From positions 1-27,385 of the forward strand of contig JABZIP010000015.1 of the NCBI GenBank assembly GCA_015258265.1: a stretch of DNA of 27,385 bases. The letters are read 5' to 3'. Position 1 is the first letter of the stretch; each line of letters opens with the position of its first letter. The translations under genes and the position numbers were made by a program. The DNA is from Clostridiales bacterium. GTDB lineage: Bacteria > Bacillota > Clostridia > Peptostreptococcales > Anaerovoracaceae. Positions 15,314 through 23,663 of the stretch are shown one piece after another. Below the pieces are notes generated by a model that was not told the origin of the DNA, did no database searches, and worked only from the letters and a program-made list of their open reading frames with translations.

Positions 15314-16126
15314 ATGAAAAAAACCGCACGAGTTGCCGCTATTACAAAAATTTTATCCGACAACCCAAACAAACCCTTTGCATTGAGTTATTTCTGCAAT
15401 CTGTTCGGTGCTGCAAAATCCAGCATAAGCGAAGACATAAGCTCTGCAAAGGAAATTTTAGCGAGCCTTGATTTGGGATTTATCCAGACCAATATCGGTG
15501 CCGGCGGCGGCGTTATTTTCATTCCACATATTTCAGACAACGCGGCTAACGATATCCAAAACGATTTGTGCAAACGCTTGCGCGAGCCTGAACGCATACT
15601 GACAGGCGGTTTTTTGTATACATCGGACATAATGTTCGACTCTTCCCTTATGAATTCTGCCGCCAAAATATTTTCCAGAAAATTTCAGGATGTAAGTGCA
15701 GATTATGTGGCAACTATAGAAACAAAAGGTATCCCTGTAGCTCTTATGACGGCGCATTTACTCGGACTTCCGCTCGTAGTAATACGCAGGGAAAGTAAAA
15801 TTTCAGAAGGCTCCACTCTCAGCATAAATTACTTTACAGGACGAAACGACCGTATCCAAAAAATATCGCTTTCAAAACGCGCAGTTCGCCCAGAAACCAG
15901 CGCAATTATTATAGACGATTTTATGCGCGCCGGCGGTAGTATCAAAGGAGTATCGGATATACTGAGCGAGTTTAATGTCAAAACGGTAGGCTGCGGTGTC
16001 GTAATTTCAACATCCGAACCAAAGCAAAAAAAAATAACCGATTTTTTCAATATAATCACCTTGAACAGCGTTAGCGAAGAAAAAAGGACTGTAGATGTAA
16101 ATCCCAATCCTCATATCTTTAACTAA
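15314..16126 (+). CDS. purR: Pur operon repressor PurR
   Basis: PurR represses purine synthesis genes and is released from DNA by PRPP. The 270 residues fit the Bacillus-type family: an N-terminal winged helix (1-~75, including FGAAKSSISEDIS) and a phosphoribosyltransferase-like domain (about 80-260). The PRPP-binding loop is IIIDDFMRAGGSI (198-210), and GSTLSINYFTG and NRIQK-like DRIQKISLSKR segments match the family. I chose ATG 15314 because homologous proteins start at this point; the spacing to the ribosome-binding site is poor (see the leader entry). Its stop TAA is followed directly by the opposing stop of yicC. No pur biosynthesis genes are in the window, so it acts in trans; hpt, another purine gene, is elsewhere in the window. 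Confidence 0.93.
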   Translation: MKKTARVAAITKILSDNPNKPFALSYFCNLFGAAKSSISEDISSAKEILASLDLGFIQTNIGAGGGVIFIPHISDNAANDIQNDLCKRLREPERILTGGFLYTSDIMFDSSLMNSAAKIFSRKFQDVSADYVATIETKGIPVALMTAHLLGLPLVVIRRESKISEGSTLSINYFTGRNDRIQKISLSKRAVRPETSAIIIDDFMRAGGSIKGVSDILSEFNVKTVGCGVVISTSEPKQKKITDFFNIITLNSVSEEKRTVDVNPNPHIFN

Positions 16127-17011
16127 CTATTCCAAATTTTGTACCTGTTCTCTTATTTTTTCGATTTCACATTTCATATCCAAACTTATGCGTGTAACCT
16201 CCAGCTTGTTTGCCTTGGAGGCTATTGTATTTGCCTCTCGGTTCATCTCCTGAACCAAGAAATCCATTTTTTTACCTACCGAATCGTTACTATTTAGCAA
16301 AATATCTTCAAGCTGCGCTATATGGCTTTCGAGTCTAACCACTTCTTCCGTTATATTCGCTTTATCTGCGAGTATTGCCACCTCTTGCAACAATCTTTCC
16401 TCGGATATTTCCTTATTTTCAAGCATTTCTTCTATTCTTGCTTTTATTTTTTCCTTATTTTCTTTCGGTATATTTTCACTTTGAATCCTTACATCCCCTA
16501 CCTTTTTGCGCAGGAGTTCAGCTCGGGTTTTGATGTCCTCTGTAAGTTTGGTTCCCTCGGCACTTCGCATATACAAGAACGAACGAACCGCTTTTTCCGC
16601 AGCTTCCAATATGCAGCCCGTATTTTCTTTTTTCGCATCATCGCTCATCTCGCTCGCCGCAATTACATCCGGATATTTTATTATATGGCTTACAGATATA
16701 TCATCTTTTAAGTCGAGTTGCATTTTCAATTCCTGTAAAGCATTTTTATACGCCGTAGCAAGCGGCAAATTGAGTTTAACAAAATTTTCTTCGCATTCTT
16801 TTACTTCTACATTTACAAAGACTTCCACCTTACCGCGTTTCAAATTTTCCTTTAGGAGCTTTCTTATTCCTTCCTCTTCCATTATGTATTCTCGCGGCAT
16901 TCTAACGGAAATTTCCAAATACCTGTGATTCACACTTCTTAAATCTACCGTAACTTTTATATTTTCGTTTTCCGCTATACCTCTTCCGAAGCCCGTCATG
17001 CTCTTTACCAC
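16127..17011 (-). CDS. YicC/YloC-family endoribonuclease
   Basis: A 294-residue member of the YicC family, recently shown in other bacteria to be an RNA endonuclease that influences small-RNA and mRNA turnover. Family landmarks are the opening VKSMTGFGRG, DLRSVNHRYLEISVRMP, the LKRGKVEVFVNVE block, and the C-terminal signature around GKKMDFLVQEMNREANTIASKA. I start at GTG 17011: GGGGAGG lies 8 bases upstream, and the resulting protein matches the family start. A 37-residue longer frame would begin inside the TraX gene and has no family support. It is the last gene of the amidohydrolase operon; its stop abuts that of purR. Confidence 0.92.
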   Translation of the reverse strand: MVKSMTGFGRGIAENENIKVTVDLRSVNHRYLEISVRMPREYIMEEEGIRKLLKENLKRGKVEVFVNVEVKECEENFVKLNLPLATAYKNALQELKMQLDLKDDISVSHIIKYPDVIAASEMSDDAKKENTGCILEAAEKAVRSFLYMRSAEGTKLTEDIKTRAELLRKKVGDVRIQSENIPKENKEKIKARIEEMLENKEISEERLLQEVAILADKANITEEVVRLESHIAQLEDILLNSNDSVGKKMDFLVQEMNREANTIASKANKLEVTRISLDMKCEIEKIREQVQNLE

Positions 17012-17049
17012 AGTTTTGTCCTCCCCAACATAAATAAAATAGTATGCTT

Positions 17050-17781
17050 TTAAATATTCAACACGAATCTTAAAATTCCCAATATTAAAATATGGACCGG
17101 ATAGAACAGGTAATTCAACCATTTATACTGCCTGCCTCTTTGTCCGTTATATGTCAATGTCATTGCAAAGCCTATAAATGAATAAAGCTCTTTGATAATT
17201 GACAAATATCCCAAAGTTGCCCCAAATATAGGTTTATTATAAAAAATATAAAAAAGATATGCAACAACTATGGCATGCCAGTCGTAATCCAAACTCAGCT
17301 GCATAGCCAAAAATCCGAAAGCCGCAACTATCAGAACAGAAACAATATACCAAATTGCCTTGCCCCCGAGTTTGCTTTTCAAAGAGTCTACTATCCAAAT
17401 CGTAATCAAACACAGCGCAAGCGTGAACATCATATTGTTCCAATACGGCGAATAAAATGTTTTCGATGTAAACATATCAAACGGAATTTCGGATATAATT
17501 CCGAATGCTAAAAGCATCAGCAAGTAGTTTTTCCTGTTGCGCGTTTTAAAATATCCCTCTACTATAAAAAATACAAATATAGGAAATGCAATTCTTCCAA
17601 TAATGGAAAATGCATTTGATATATATAGTAAAATCCCTTTGCCGTCGAGCATCGGTGTTATGATAGCATTGTTTGTATGGTCGATAAGCATCGATAAAAA
17701 CGCTATATATTTCAGCTGTGCTCCGTTAAAAATCCGCAATTTTTTCAACTTTTCACTTTCAAATCGCGTATCTGTCGCCAT
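17050..17781 (-). CDS. TraX-family membrane protein
   Basis: A 243-residue multi-pass membrane protein of the TraX family, named for the F-plasmid pilin N-acetyltransferase; chromosomal versions in Firmicutes have no proven role. About seven or eight hydrophobic segments are visible. Signature stretches include the opening NGAQLKYIAFLSMLIDHTNN, GRIAFPIFVFFIVEGYFKTRN, and a C-terminal YKWLNYLFYPVHI. ATG 17781 has GGGTGG 6 bases upstream; a GTG nine bases earlier is possible. No conjugation genes are nearby, so transfer is not implied. It lies between the zinc protease and yicC genes in one operon. Confidence 0.87.
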   Translation of the reverse strand: MATDTRFESEKLKKLRIFNGAQLKYIAFLSMLIDHTNNAIITPMLDGKGILLYISNAFSIIGRIAFPIFVFFIVEGYFKTRNRKNYLLMLLAFGIISEIPFDMFTSKTFYSPYWNNMMFTLALCLITIWIVDSLKSKLGGKAIWYIVSVLIVAAFGFLAMQLSLDYDWHAIVVAYLFYIFYNKPIFGATLGYLSIIKELYSFIGFAMTLTYNGQRGRQYKWLNYLFYPVHILILGILRFVLNI

Positions 17782-17793
17782 AATATCCACCCG

Positions 17794-18471
17794 TTAATTT
17801 CTTCTTTGCACGAGCAGTACAAGCCTTAAAAGTTGAAGAATAGACGTGAGCAGCGCTGCAACATATGTTAGTGCCGCCGCAGCAAGCACCTTGCGCGCAC
17901 CGTTAAGCTCGCCACCTGTCAATATTGCATTTGCATTAAGAATTTTTAGTGCTCTTGAAGATGCGTCAAACTCTACAGGTAATGTAATTAGTTGGAATAA
18001 AACGACAAATGTAAACAATATGACACCTAATTGCGCAAGTCCCATATGTCCGAGTATCAATCCTATGATAATAATCGGCCAGGAAAGCATCGAGCCTATA
18101 TTCGCAGCAGGTACCGATATCGATCTGAGTTTGAGCGGAGCATATCCAACCTGATGCTGAATAGCATGACCGCATTCATGCGCAGCTACTCCGAGTGCTG
18201 CAACAGAGGTGGAACCGTATACGCTTTGCGAAAGTCTAAGTACTTTTTCGCCGGGTGAATAATGATCCGTAAGATTTCCCGCAATCCTCTCTATTTTCAC
18301 ATCGTATATTCCCGCATCACGCAGAATCTGAGCTGCGCACTCCTCCGCACGCAATCCTTTTGAATTTGAAATCCCGCTAAATTTTCTATATGTACTCTGC
18401 ACATTTAAGGATGCAGCCGCACTTATTACTATTCCGATTATTACCAAAATGTATGTGTAATCAAAATACAT
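17794..18471 (-). CDS. Membrane zinc metallopeptidase (YugP type)
   Basis: A 225-residue integral membrane protein of the neutral zinc metallopeptidase family (YugP-like). Helix 1 is at about 5-25. The HExxH zinc site is H98-E99-C100-G101-H102 within AAHECGHAIQHQ. Further membrane segments follow (about 128-165 and 195-220), and the conserved PVEFDASSRAL segment probably holds the third ligand Glu. The ribosome-binding site GGAGGAGG lies 8 bases before the ATG. Substrates are unknown. It follows the amidohydrolase by 25 bases and precedes the TraX gene by 12. Confidence 0.92.
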   Translation of the reverse strand: MYFDYTYILVIIGIVISAAASLNVQSTYRKFSGISNSKGLRAEECAAQILRDAGIYDVKIERIAGNLTDHYSPGEKVLRLSQSVYGSTSVAALGVAAHECGHAIQHQVGYAPLKLRSISVPAANIGSMLSWPIIIIGLILGHMGLAQLGVILFTFVVLFQLITLPVEFDASSRALKILNANAILTGGELNGARKVLAAAALTYVAALLTSILQLLRLVLLVQRRN

Positions 18472-18496
18472 TGTATTTCCTCCTCCATCTTATTTT

Positions 18497-20089
18497 TTAC
18501 TTTCTGTCGAAAACACATTCTCCCTTTATATATGTCTTTTCGGCTTTAACACTGTCAATCCTCATTGGCTCAAGTGCAAAAATATCATCAGTCAAAATCG
18601 CAAAATCGGCATCGTATCCTTGCTTTATCATTCCTGTACTAAGTAATCCGCAAATTTCCGCCGCTTCTTTGGTGTAAAGTATTATAGCTGTTTCTACATC
18701 AAGTTTTTGCGCATAGCCGATATCTGTACCGTCATATGCCCGCTTTGTAACCGCAGCCTTGATATTCACAAAAGGCTCGGACGGATCTGCCCAAGATGTT
18801 GCAGGTGCATCTGTGGATATACACATCTTAACACCGTTATCCAGCATACTTTTGAAAGGGTAAAGTTCCCTAATTCTATCTTCACCCAAATTTTTCTTGT
18901 AACTTTCTATTTCACAATATGCAAAAATCGGTTGACAAGCAAATGCAAATCCATATTTGGCTGCATTTTTCATCGCATCATCGCTCGGTTCCGTCAAGTG
19001 CTCCATTCTTACAAAAGGTATGCGTCCATCAGTCCAATCCTTTTCTTTAGACATCCTTTCGATTACACGATCTATAGCCTGCCCTCCCATAGCATGCACT
19101 GCTATCTGGCAAGCATTTTTCTTTGCAAACTCGATAGCTTTTTCCATGCTTTCGTCAGAATACACAGAAATGCCATAATTGTCCGTATTTAGATAAGGCT
19201 TTCTTAACCACGCAGTTTTACCTGAAATGCTGCCGTCGCCTATCAACTTGATTCCTGCTATACGCACATCCTTTCCGTAATCGCGCTGTTCTTCGGTTAT
19301 TTCAAACGATTCGTCATCACAAAAATAATCCCACATATAATACATGCTCACCTTTTGTTTGAATCCAAGTTCAGCTGCTTTCATAAATATTTCGTAATTT
19401 CCGCCTGCATGTAAATTGCCCATATCCGCTACAGCCACTATTCCCTGCGACGACAACTTTTTGCCGAGCTCCACCAAAGCCTTTATTCTGTCCTCATCCG
19501 TTTGTTTAGGCAGGTATGGTAGCACTAAATCTCTTGCGTTTTCTTCCAATTTGCCGGTAAGCTCGCCCTGCTCATCTCGCTCCAGCTTTCCACCTGCCGG
19601 ATCTTTCGTTTCCTTTGTAATGCCGCATATCTTGAGAGCCTTGCTGTTAACGCATCTAACATGCTCGCAGCTTCTGACCAAAAATACCGGATTGTCAGGT
19701 GCGGCTTCGTCCAAATCCCATCTATTTGGGCTTCTTCCTTCGATATACTTGCCTTCATCGTAACCCCAGCCAAGTATCCATTCATTAGGTTTCATTGATT
19801 TTGCGACATTTGCAATCACAGCCTTAAGTTCTTCAATCGAATTGATATTTGGCGGCAAACACGCAATTTGTTTACTATAATCCGCAAGCATAAGCGGATG
19901 CATATGTGCATCAACTATTCCCGAAATAACGGTTTTTCCGCATAAATCGACAACTTCATCCGCTTCATTTGCAGTATCAATATACTCTCCCACTTTAGAA
20001 AACTTTCCGTCTTCTACCAGCATTTGCGTTACATATTTATTTGACAAATCGGATGTGAATATTTTTCCATTTATATATGCCGTTTTCAT
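18497..20089 (-). CDS. Amidohydrolase family protein (YtcJ-like)
   Basis: A 530-residue metal-dependent amidohydrolase of the YtcJ-like group. The metal site is built from DAHMHP (H62, H64), later His residues (VHAMGGQAID, RMEHLT) and STDAPATSWADP with its Asp. KLIGDGSISGKTAWLRKPY is typical of the group. There is no signal peptide, so it is cytoplasmic. Relatives hydrolyse varied amides or imines, and the substrate cannot be deduced. GGGGAG lies 6 bases before the ATG. It is the first gene of the operon with yugP-like, traX-like and yicC, and starts about 50 bases from its predicted -10 box. Confidence 0.93.
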   Translation of the reverse strand: MKTAYINGKIFTSDLSNKYVTQMLVEDGKFSKVGEYIDTANEADEVVDLCGKTVISGIVDAHMHPLMLADYSKQIACLPPNINSIEELKAVIANVAKSMKPNEWILGWGYDEGKYIEGRSPNRWDLDEAAPDNPVFLVRSCEHVRCVNSKALKICGITKETKDPAGGKLERDEQGELTGKLEENARDLVLPYLPKQTDEDRIKALVELGKKLSSQGIVAVADMGNLHAGGNYEIFMKAAELGFKQKVSMYYMWDYFCDDESFEITEEQRDYGKDVRIAGIKLIGDGSISGKTAWLRKPYLNTDNYGISVYSDESMEKAIEFAKKNACQIAVHAMGGQAIDRVIERMSKEKDWTDGRIPFVRMEHLTEPSDDAMKNAAKYGFAFACQPIFAYCEIESYKKNLGEDRIRELYPFKSMLDNGVKMCISTDAPATSWADPSEPFVNIKAAVTKRAYDGTDIGYAQKLDVETAIILYTKEAAEICGLLSTGMIKQGYDADFAILTDDIFALEPMRIDSVKAEKTYIKGECVFDRK

Positions 20090-20140
20090 AGCAAGCTCCC
20101 CGTTTTTAATTTTATCTGCTACACCTATTTTACCATAAAT

Positions 20141-20169
20141 TTTATAAAATGTATTGAAATTTATGTGAA
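20141..20169 (-). promoter_or_regulatory. Promoter for the amidohydrolase operon
   Basis: Minus strand: -35 TTCACA (20169-20164), 17-base spacer, -10 TATAAA (20146-20141). Each box matches 5 of 6 consensus bases. It interleaves with the oppositely directed tRNA-Thr promoter. Confidence 0.65.
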
Positions 20170-20182
20170 AAAATGATAATAT
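20154..20182 (+). promoter_or_regulatory. Promoter for tRNA-Thr
   Basis: Plus strand: -35 TTGAAA (20154-20159), 17-base spacer, -10 TAATAT (20177-20182), 11 bases before the tRNA. Its spacer contains the -35 box of the leftward amidohydrolase promoter. Confidence 0.78.
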
Positions 20183-20193
20183 TACTGTGTTAT

Positions 20194-20269
20194 GCTACTG
20201 TGGCTCAGTCGGTAGAGCAGCTGATTCGTAATCAGCAGGTCGCAGGTTCAAATCCTGTCAGTAGCTCCA
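20194..20269 (+). tRNA. tRNA-Thr (anticodon CGU)
   Basis: A 76-base cloverleaf with encoded CCA. Acceptor GCTACTG pairs with CAGTAGC, discriminator T. Anticodon stem GCTGA/TCAGC around loop TTCGTAA gives anticodon CGT, reading ACG. T-arm CGCAGGTTCAAATCCTGT is regular. Own promoter upstream, terminator 4 bases downstream. Confidence 0.97.
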
Positions 20270-20272
20270 CTT

Positions 20273-20302
20273 AGCATATTGCCACGCAGTATGCTTTTTT
20301 TT
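20273..20302 (+). terminator. Terminator after tRNA-Thr
   Basis: AGCATA (20273-20278) pairs with TATGCT (20290-20295) around an 11-base loop and is followed by a run of eight T. It lies between tRNA-Thr and the racemase gene, so the racemase needs readthrough or a promoter I could not identify. Confidence 0.85.
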
Positions 20303-20326
20303 ATAGCTGTATACAAAGGAGGTCCT

Positions 20327-21415
20327 ATGGAAACTCATCCAAAATTGATAGTAAATTTAAGTCATTTAAAGGAAAATATCCGCTCCATGTGTGAGCGTAC
20401 CGATGCACTTGATATTTCAGTTGCAGGCGTTATCAAGGGATTCCATGCAATACCCGAAATGGTAGCCGCATTTGACGAATCTCCTTGCCAATTCATAGCA
20501 TCATCAAGAATAGAGCAACTAAAATCAGCTCACGACATAGGATGCAAAAAACCTCTTTTCCTAATCCGCATACCTATGCTAAGCGAAATTCCTGAAGTGG
20601 TTAAATCCGTTGCATATAGCCTGCAAAGTGAAAAAGTCGTGCTGCAAGCTCTTGAAAAAGAATGTGAAAAGCAAGGCAAAACGCACAAAGTATTACTTAT
20701 GGCTGACCTTGGAGATTTGCGAGAAGGATTTTGGAATAAAGACGAGCTAGTAGAGCTTGCTGTAGACATAGAAAACAATTTCAACTTTGTAAAACTCGCC
20801 GGCATAGGTACTAACCTCGGCTGTTACGGTTCTATCAAAGCAACTCCCGAAAAAATGAACGAGCTTATAGATATTGCCCAAATAATTGAAAATAAAATCG
20901 GTAGAACGCTCGAACTGATTTCAGGCGGTGCCACCACATCTACGATGATGGTGTTCGACAAATCTATTCCTAAGCGAATCAACCATCTTCGAATAGGAGA
21001 AGGCATTATACTCGCTTGCGATTATGAAAAACTGTTCGGTACGGACGCAGCTTTCCTGCACAAAGATGTCCTGACGCTCGAAGGTGAGATTATAGAAATC
21101 AAAGATAAGCCCAGCTATCCTGTCGGTGAACTCTCCTACGATGCTTTCGGAAATGTGCAAACTTATCACGACAGGGGTATCCGCCGCCGCGCTCTTGTAG
21201 CATTTGGCAGAGTAGATGTTGGCGATGTCGAAACGCTGATGCCCAAGACGAGCGGTGTTGAAATACTCGGTGCAAGCAGCGACCACCTGATTCTGGATAT
21301 CGAAGAAGTAAAAGACACTTTAAAAGTAGGAGATAAACTTTCCTTTGGACTTTCTTACTGTAATATGGTCTATGCAACGAGTTCAAAAAATGTCAAAATA
21401 GAGGTTATAGATTAG
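20327..21415 (+). CDS. Alanine/ornithine racemase-family PLP enzyme
   Basis: A 362-residue fold-type III PLP enzyme of the alanine/ornithine racemase family. Members include ornithine racemase (Orr) of amino-acid-fermenting clostridia, which makes D-ornithine for fermentation. The PLP lysine is probably K37 (GVIKGFHA). The IASSRIEQLK segment, the barrel strand VLLMADLGDLREGF, GIGTNLGCYG and the phosphate-binding SGGATTSTM are typical. I start at 20327, where AAAGGAGG lies 5 bases upstream; the frame stays open to 20279, but that region is the tRNA terminator. The stop overlaps that of the ferredoxin gene on the other strand. Whether it acts on ornithine, alanine or lysine is not decided by sequence. 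Confidence 0.87.
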   Translation: METHPKLIVNLSHLKENIRSMCERTDALDISVAGVIKGFHAIPEMVAAFDESPCQFIASSRIEQLKSAHDIGCKKPLFLIRIPMLSEIPEVVKSVAYSLQSEKVVLQALEKECEKQGKTHKVLLMADLGDLREGFWNKDELVELAVDIENNFNFVKLAGIGTNLGCYGSIKATPEKMNELIDIAQIIENKIGRTLELISGGATTSTMMVFDKSIPKRINHLRIGEGIILACDYEKLFGTDAAFLHKDVLTLEGEIIEIKDKPSYPVGELSYDAFGNVQTYHDRGIRRRALVAFGRVDVGDVETLMPKTSGVEILGASSDHLILDIEEVKDTLKVGDKLSFGLSYCNMVYATSSKNVKIEVID

Positions 21416-21597
21416 CGCATTTCGATAGCATCGGCAGGGCACATCTTGTAACACGCTTGACAGGCAGTGCATTTTTCGCGTTCGATTATGTAATAACTTT
21501 TGCCGCGGTATATTGCGTCAAATTTACAATTTCGTTTGCATCCGCCACAGCCTATGCACTTATCTCCATGAATATACGCTTTTTTAATATCTTTCAT
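21412..21597 (-). CDS. Small 2[4Fe-4S] ferredoxin
   Basis: A 61-residue clostridial-type ferredoxin with two C-x2-C-x2-C-x3-C clusters: CIGCGGCKRNC and CTACQACYKMCP. The first lacks the usual Pro after the fourth Cys. It is a soluble low-potential electron carrier. It follows the etfA terminator on the same strand, so it is probably separately expressed, yet closeness to bcd-etf makes it a possible electron acceptor of that bifurcating complex (inference). Start ATG 21597 follows a G-rich GGGGGTGG site; upstream GTG codons (21609) are less likely. Its stop codon overlaps the racemase stop. Confidence 0.88.
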   Translation of the reverse strand: MKDIKKAYIHGDKCIGCGGCKRNCKFDAIYRGKSYYIIEREKCTACQACYKMCPADAIEMR

Positions 21598-21673
21598 ATC
21601 CACCCCCACAATTTAAAAATTTGATTAACAAATTACCAACTGATTTATACACACAATTTTATTCTTTTACACA

Positions 21674-21708
21674 AAAAAGCAGCTGTAGTAAAACTACGGC
21701 TGCTTTTT
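21674..21708 (-). terminator. Strong terminator after etfA
   Basis: Long stem with arms 21693-21708 and 21674-21689 (AGCAGC plus GTAGT/ACTAC core, one G-T pair), 3-base loop, with T-runs at both ends so that it can work in both directions. It ends the bcd-etfB-etfA message, 15 bases after the etfA stop. Confidence 0.92.
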
Positions 21709-21722
21709 ATTATTTGCTGTTC

Positions 21723-22829
21723 TTATTTAGTTGAAGCATCGTAAAGAGCTTCTGCATTGTCCCATTCAGCTATGATTTCAGGAATTACCTTGTACAAATC
21801 TCCGGGGATTGCATAGTCTGCAATTTCCATAATTGGAGAATCCGGATCCTTGTTAATAGCTACTATTATATCGGAAGCCTGCATACCTGCAAGGTGCTGA
21901 ATAGCTCCCGAAATACCGCAAGCGAAGTAAATTTTTGGCTTTACAGTAGTTCCTGTCTGACCAACCTGACGAGAATGATCAATCCATCCCGCATCAACAG
22001 CTGCTCTTGATGCTGCCACTACTCCGCCAACCTTTGCTGCAAATTTTTCCATTAAGTCGAATCCTGCCTTGTCGCCAAGTCCTCTTCCGGCTGCACAGAT
22101 TATATCTGCATCTGTCAAAGAAACCAGTTCCTTAGCTGATTTAACAACCTCAACTACCTTTACTTTGATATCGTCTGCAGAAATTGTAGGCTTGATTCTA
22201 ACGATTTCGCCTGTCGCTCCTGCCTTAGGCTCATTCTTTTGCATTACACCAGGTCTTACTGTTGCCATCTGCGGTCTTGTTCTTGGGCAGATGATTGTTG
22301 CCATAAGGTTTCCACCGAATGCAGGACGAGTCATCTTAAGTCCCTTATCAGGATCGTCCGGTTTAAGCGATTTTGTATTCAAAGTTGTGTTTTCTTCTGC
22401 ATATTTGATATAGCCTGCAACGCTTACATCAAGATGTGTACAGTCAGCTGTAAGTCCTGTGTCCAGTCTAGCTGCTACACGAGGTGCAAGGTCTCTACCG
22501 ATGTGAGTAGCTCCATATAGGAATATTTCAGGCTTGTATTCATTTACCGCATCTGTAATAACTTTTGTATACGCATCTGTTGTATACTGTTTTAGTAGCG
22601 GATCTTCGATCAGATAAACTGTGTCTGCACCGTACTCAAAGCACTCTTTTGCAAGATGCTCTACATTATCACCAACTAAAACCGCATTAACTTTTGTGTC
22701 TGCGCTGATTTCTCTTGAAAGTCTGTGGCCCTCTCCCAGGAGTTCCAATGCCACATTCATGAGTTTTCCTTCACGCTGTTCTACGAAAACCCAAATATGC
22801 TTGTAATCTTCAATATTCATTGTTGCCAT
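21723..22829 (-). CDS. etfA: Electron transfer flavoprotein alpha subunit
   Basis: The alpha subunit of EtfAB, which with butyryl-CoA dehydrogenase couples NADH oxidation to crotonyl-CoA and ferredoxin reduction. About 368 residues. The N-terminal half (HIWVFVEQREGKL onward) is the adenine-nucleotide-hydrolase-like domain, and the C-terminal half is the FAD domain with GRGLGDKAGFDLMEKFA, SRAAVDAGWIDHSRQVGQTG and GISGAIQHLAG, then DPDSPIMEIADY. The frame has ATGs at 22838, 22829 and 22820. I prefer 22829 because GGGGG lies 10 bases before it and only 1 base before 22838; this is uncertain. It follows etfB closely. Confidence 0.96.
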   Translation of the reverse strand: MATMNIEDYKHIWVFVEQREGKLMNVALELLGEGHRLSREISADTKVNAVLVGDNVEHLAKECFEYGADTVYLIEDPLLKQYTTDAYTKVITDAVNEYKPEIFLYGATHIGRDLAPRVAARLDTGLTADCTHLDVSVAGYIKYAEENTTLNTKSLKPDDPDKGLKMTRPAFGGNLMATIICPRTRPQMATVRPGVMQKNEPKAGATGEIVRIKPTISADDIKVKVVEVVKSAKELVSLTDADIICAAGRGLGDKAGFDLMEKFAAKVGGVVAASRAAVDAGWIDHSRQVGQTGTTVKPKIYFACGISGAIQHLAGMQASDIIVAINKDPDSPIMEIADYAIPGDLYKVIPEIIAEWDNAEALYDASTK

Positions 22830-22844
22830 TGTATTCATTCCCCC

Positions 22845-23642
22845 TTAAATGATATGCTTCTTCTTTAAGTTGATTAGAAGAGTCTTTGCTATATCCTTCT
22901 CAGTATCACCCTCAAGCGTTACACCTTTTCCCTTTGGCTTTGGTGTAAATGAACGAAATACATTAGTTGGAGATGGCTTTAGACCTACTGTATTTAAATC
23001 TACTTCTACATCTGCTGCGCTCCAAACAGATATCTTCTTGTCCTTATTGAAGATTCCCTTCATAGACATATATCTTGGCTCGTTCAGCTCTTTGATTGCT
23101 GTAAGCATACAAGGAGTGTTTAGCTTAATCAGTTCATAACCATCTTCAAGCTGTCTTTTTACTGTTATTTCTTTCATGTTCGGTTCGATTTTGAACTCTT
23201 CCACGTATGTAACCTGTGGAATTTCCAATTTCTCAGCAATCTGAGGTCCAACCTGTGCAGTATCTCCATCAATAGCCTGTCTTCCTGCAAATATCAAATC
23301 GAATTCTCCGATTTTTCTAATTGTAGCAGTAAGTGCATTTGAAGTAGCCCAAGTATCGGAACCTCCAACTGCTCTATCGCTTAGTAATACAGCTTCATCA
23401 GCTCCCATTGCAATACACTCGAAAAGCATATCCTGAGCCTGTGGAGGTCCCATAGAAACCACTGTAATATGTGTATCAGGATGCATATCCTTTATTTTCA
23501 ATGCTTCTTCCAAAGCATTTGCGTCGTCATTATTAAGTATGCTTGGAACACCGTCACGAATTAGTGTACCTGTTTCAGGATTGATTTTAATTTCGTTTGT
23601 ATCAGGAACCTGTTTTGCACACACAAGAATCTTAAATGCCAT
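22845..23642 (-). CDS. etfB: Electron transfer flavoprotein beta subunit
   Basis: Beta subunit of EtfAB, 265 residues, full length. It opens with FKILVCAKQVPDTNEI, then NNDDANALEEALKIKD, the VVSMGPPQAQDML segment, and the flavin/nucleotide-binding loop around FAGRQAIDGDTAQVGPQIAE. In bifurcating complexes this subunit carries part of the NADH-facing FAD site. A GGAGG site lies 8 bases before the ATG. The order bcd-etfB-etfA is typical of butyrate-producing clostridia; here thl, hbd and crt are not attached. Confidence 0.97.
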   Translation of the reverse strand: MAFKILVCAKQVPDTNEIKINPETGTLIRDGVPSILNNDDANALEEALKIKDMHPDTHITVVSMGPPQAQDMLFECIAMGADEAVLLSDRAVGGSDTWATSNALTATIRKIGEFDLIFAGRQAIDGDTAQVGPQIAEKLEIPQVTYVEEFKIEPNMKEITVKRQLEDGYELIKLNTPCMLTAIKELNEPRYMSMKGIFNKDKKISVWSAADVEVDLNTVGLKPSPTNVFRSFTPKPKGKGVTLEGDTEKDIAKTLLINLKKKHII

Positions 23643-23663
23643 TTTTTATTCCTCCTACTTTAA

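Noticed and set aside
15200..15314. PurBox for autoregulation of purR
   Set aside because: I found no convincing pair of PurR-box sequences upstream of purR.
17012..17122. Longer yicC start at 17122
   Set aside because: The extra 37 residues overlap the TraX gene, have no family match, and the GTG at 17011 has its own GGGGAGG site.
17050..17781. TraX gene as a sign of a conjugative element
   Set aside because: No other transfer, integrase or plasmid genes are near; TraX-like proteins are common on Firmicutes chromosomes.
20279..20326. Longer racemase start at 20279
   Set aside because: This region is the tRNA-Thr terminator; the strong AAAGGAGG site points to 20327.
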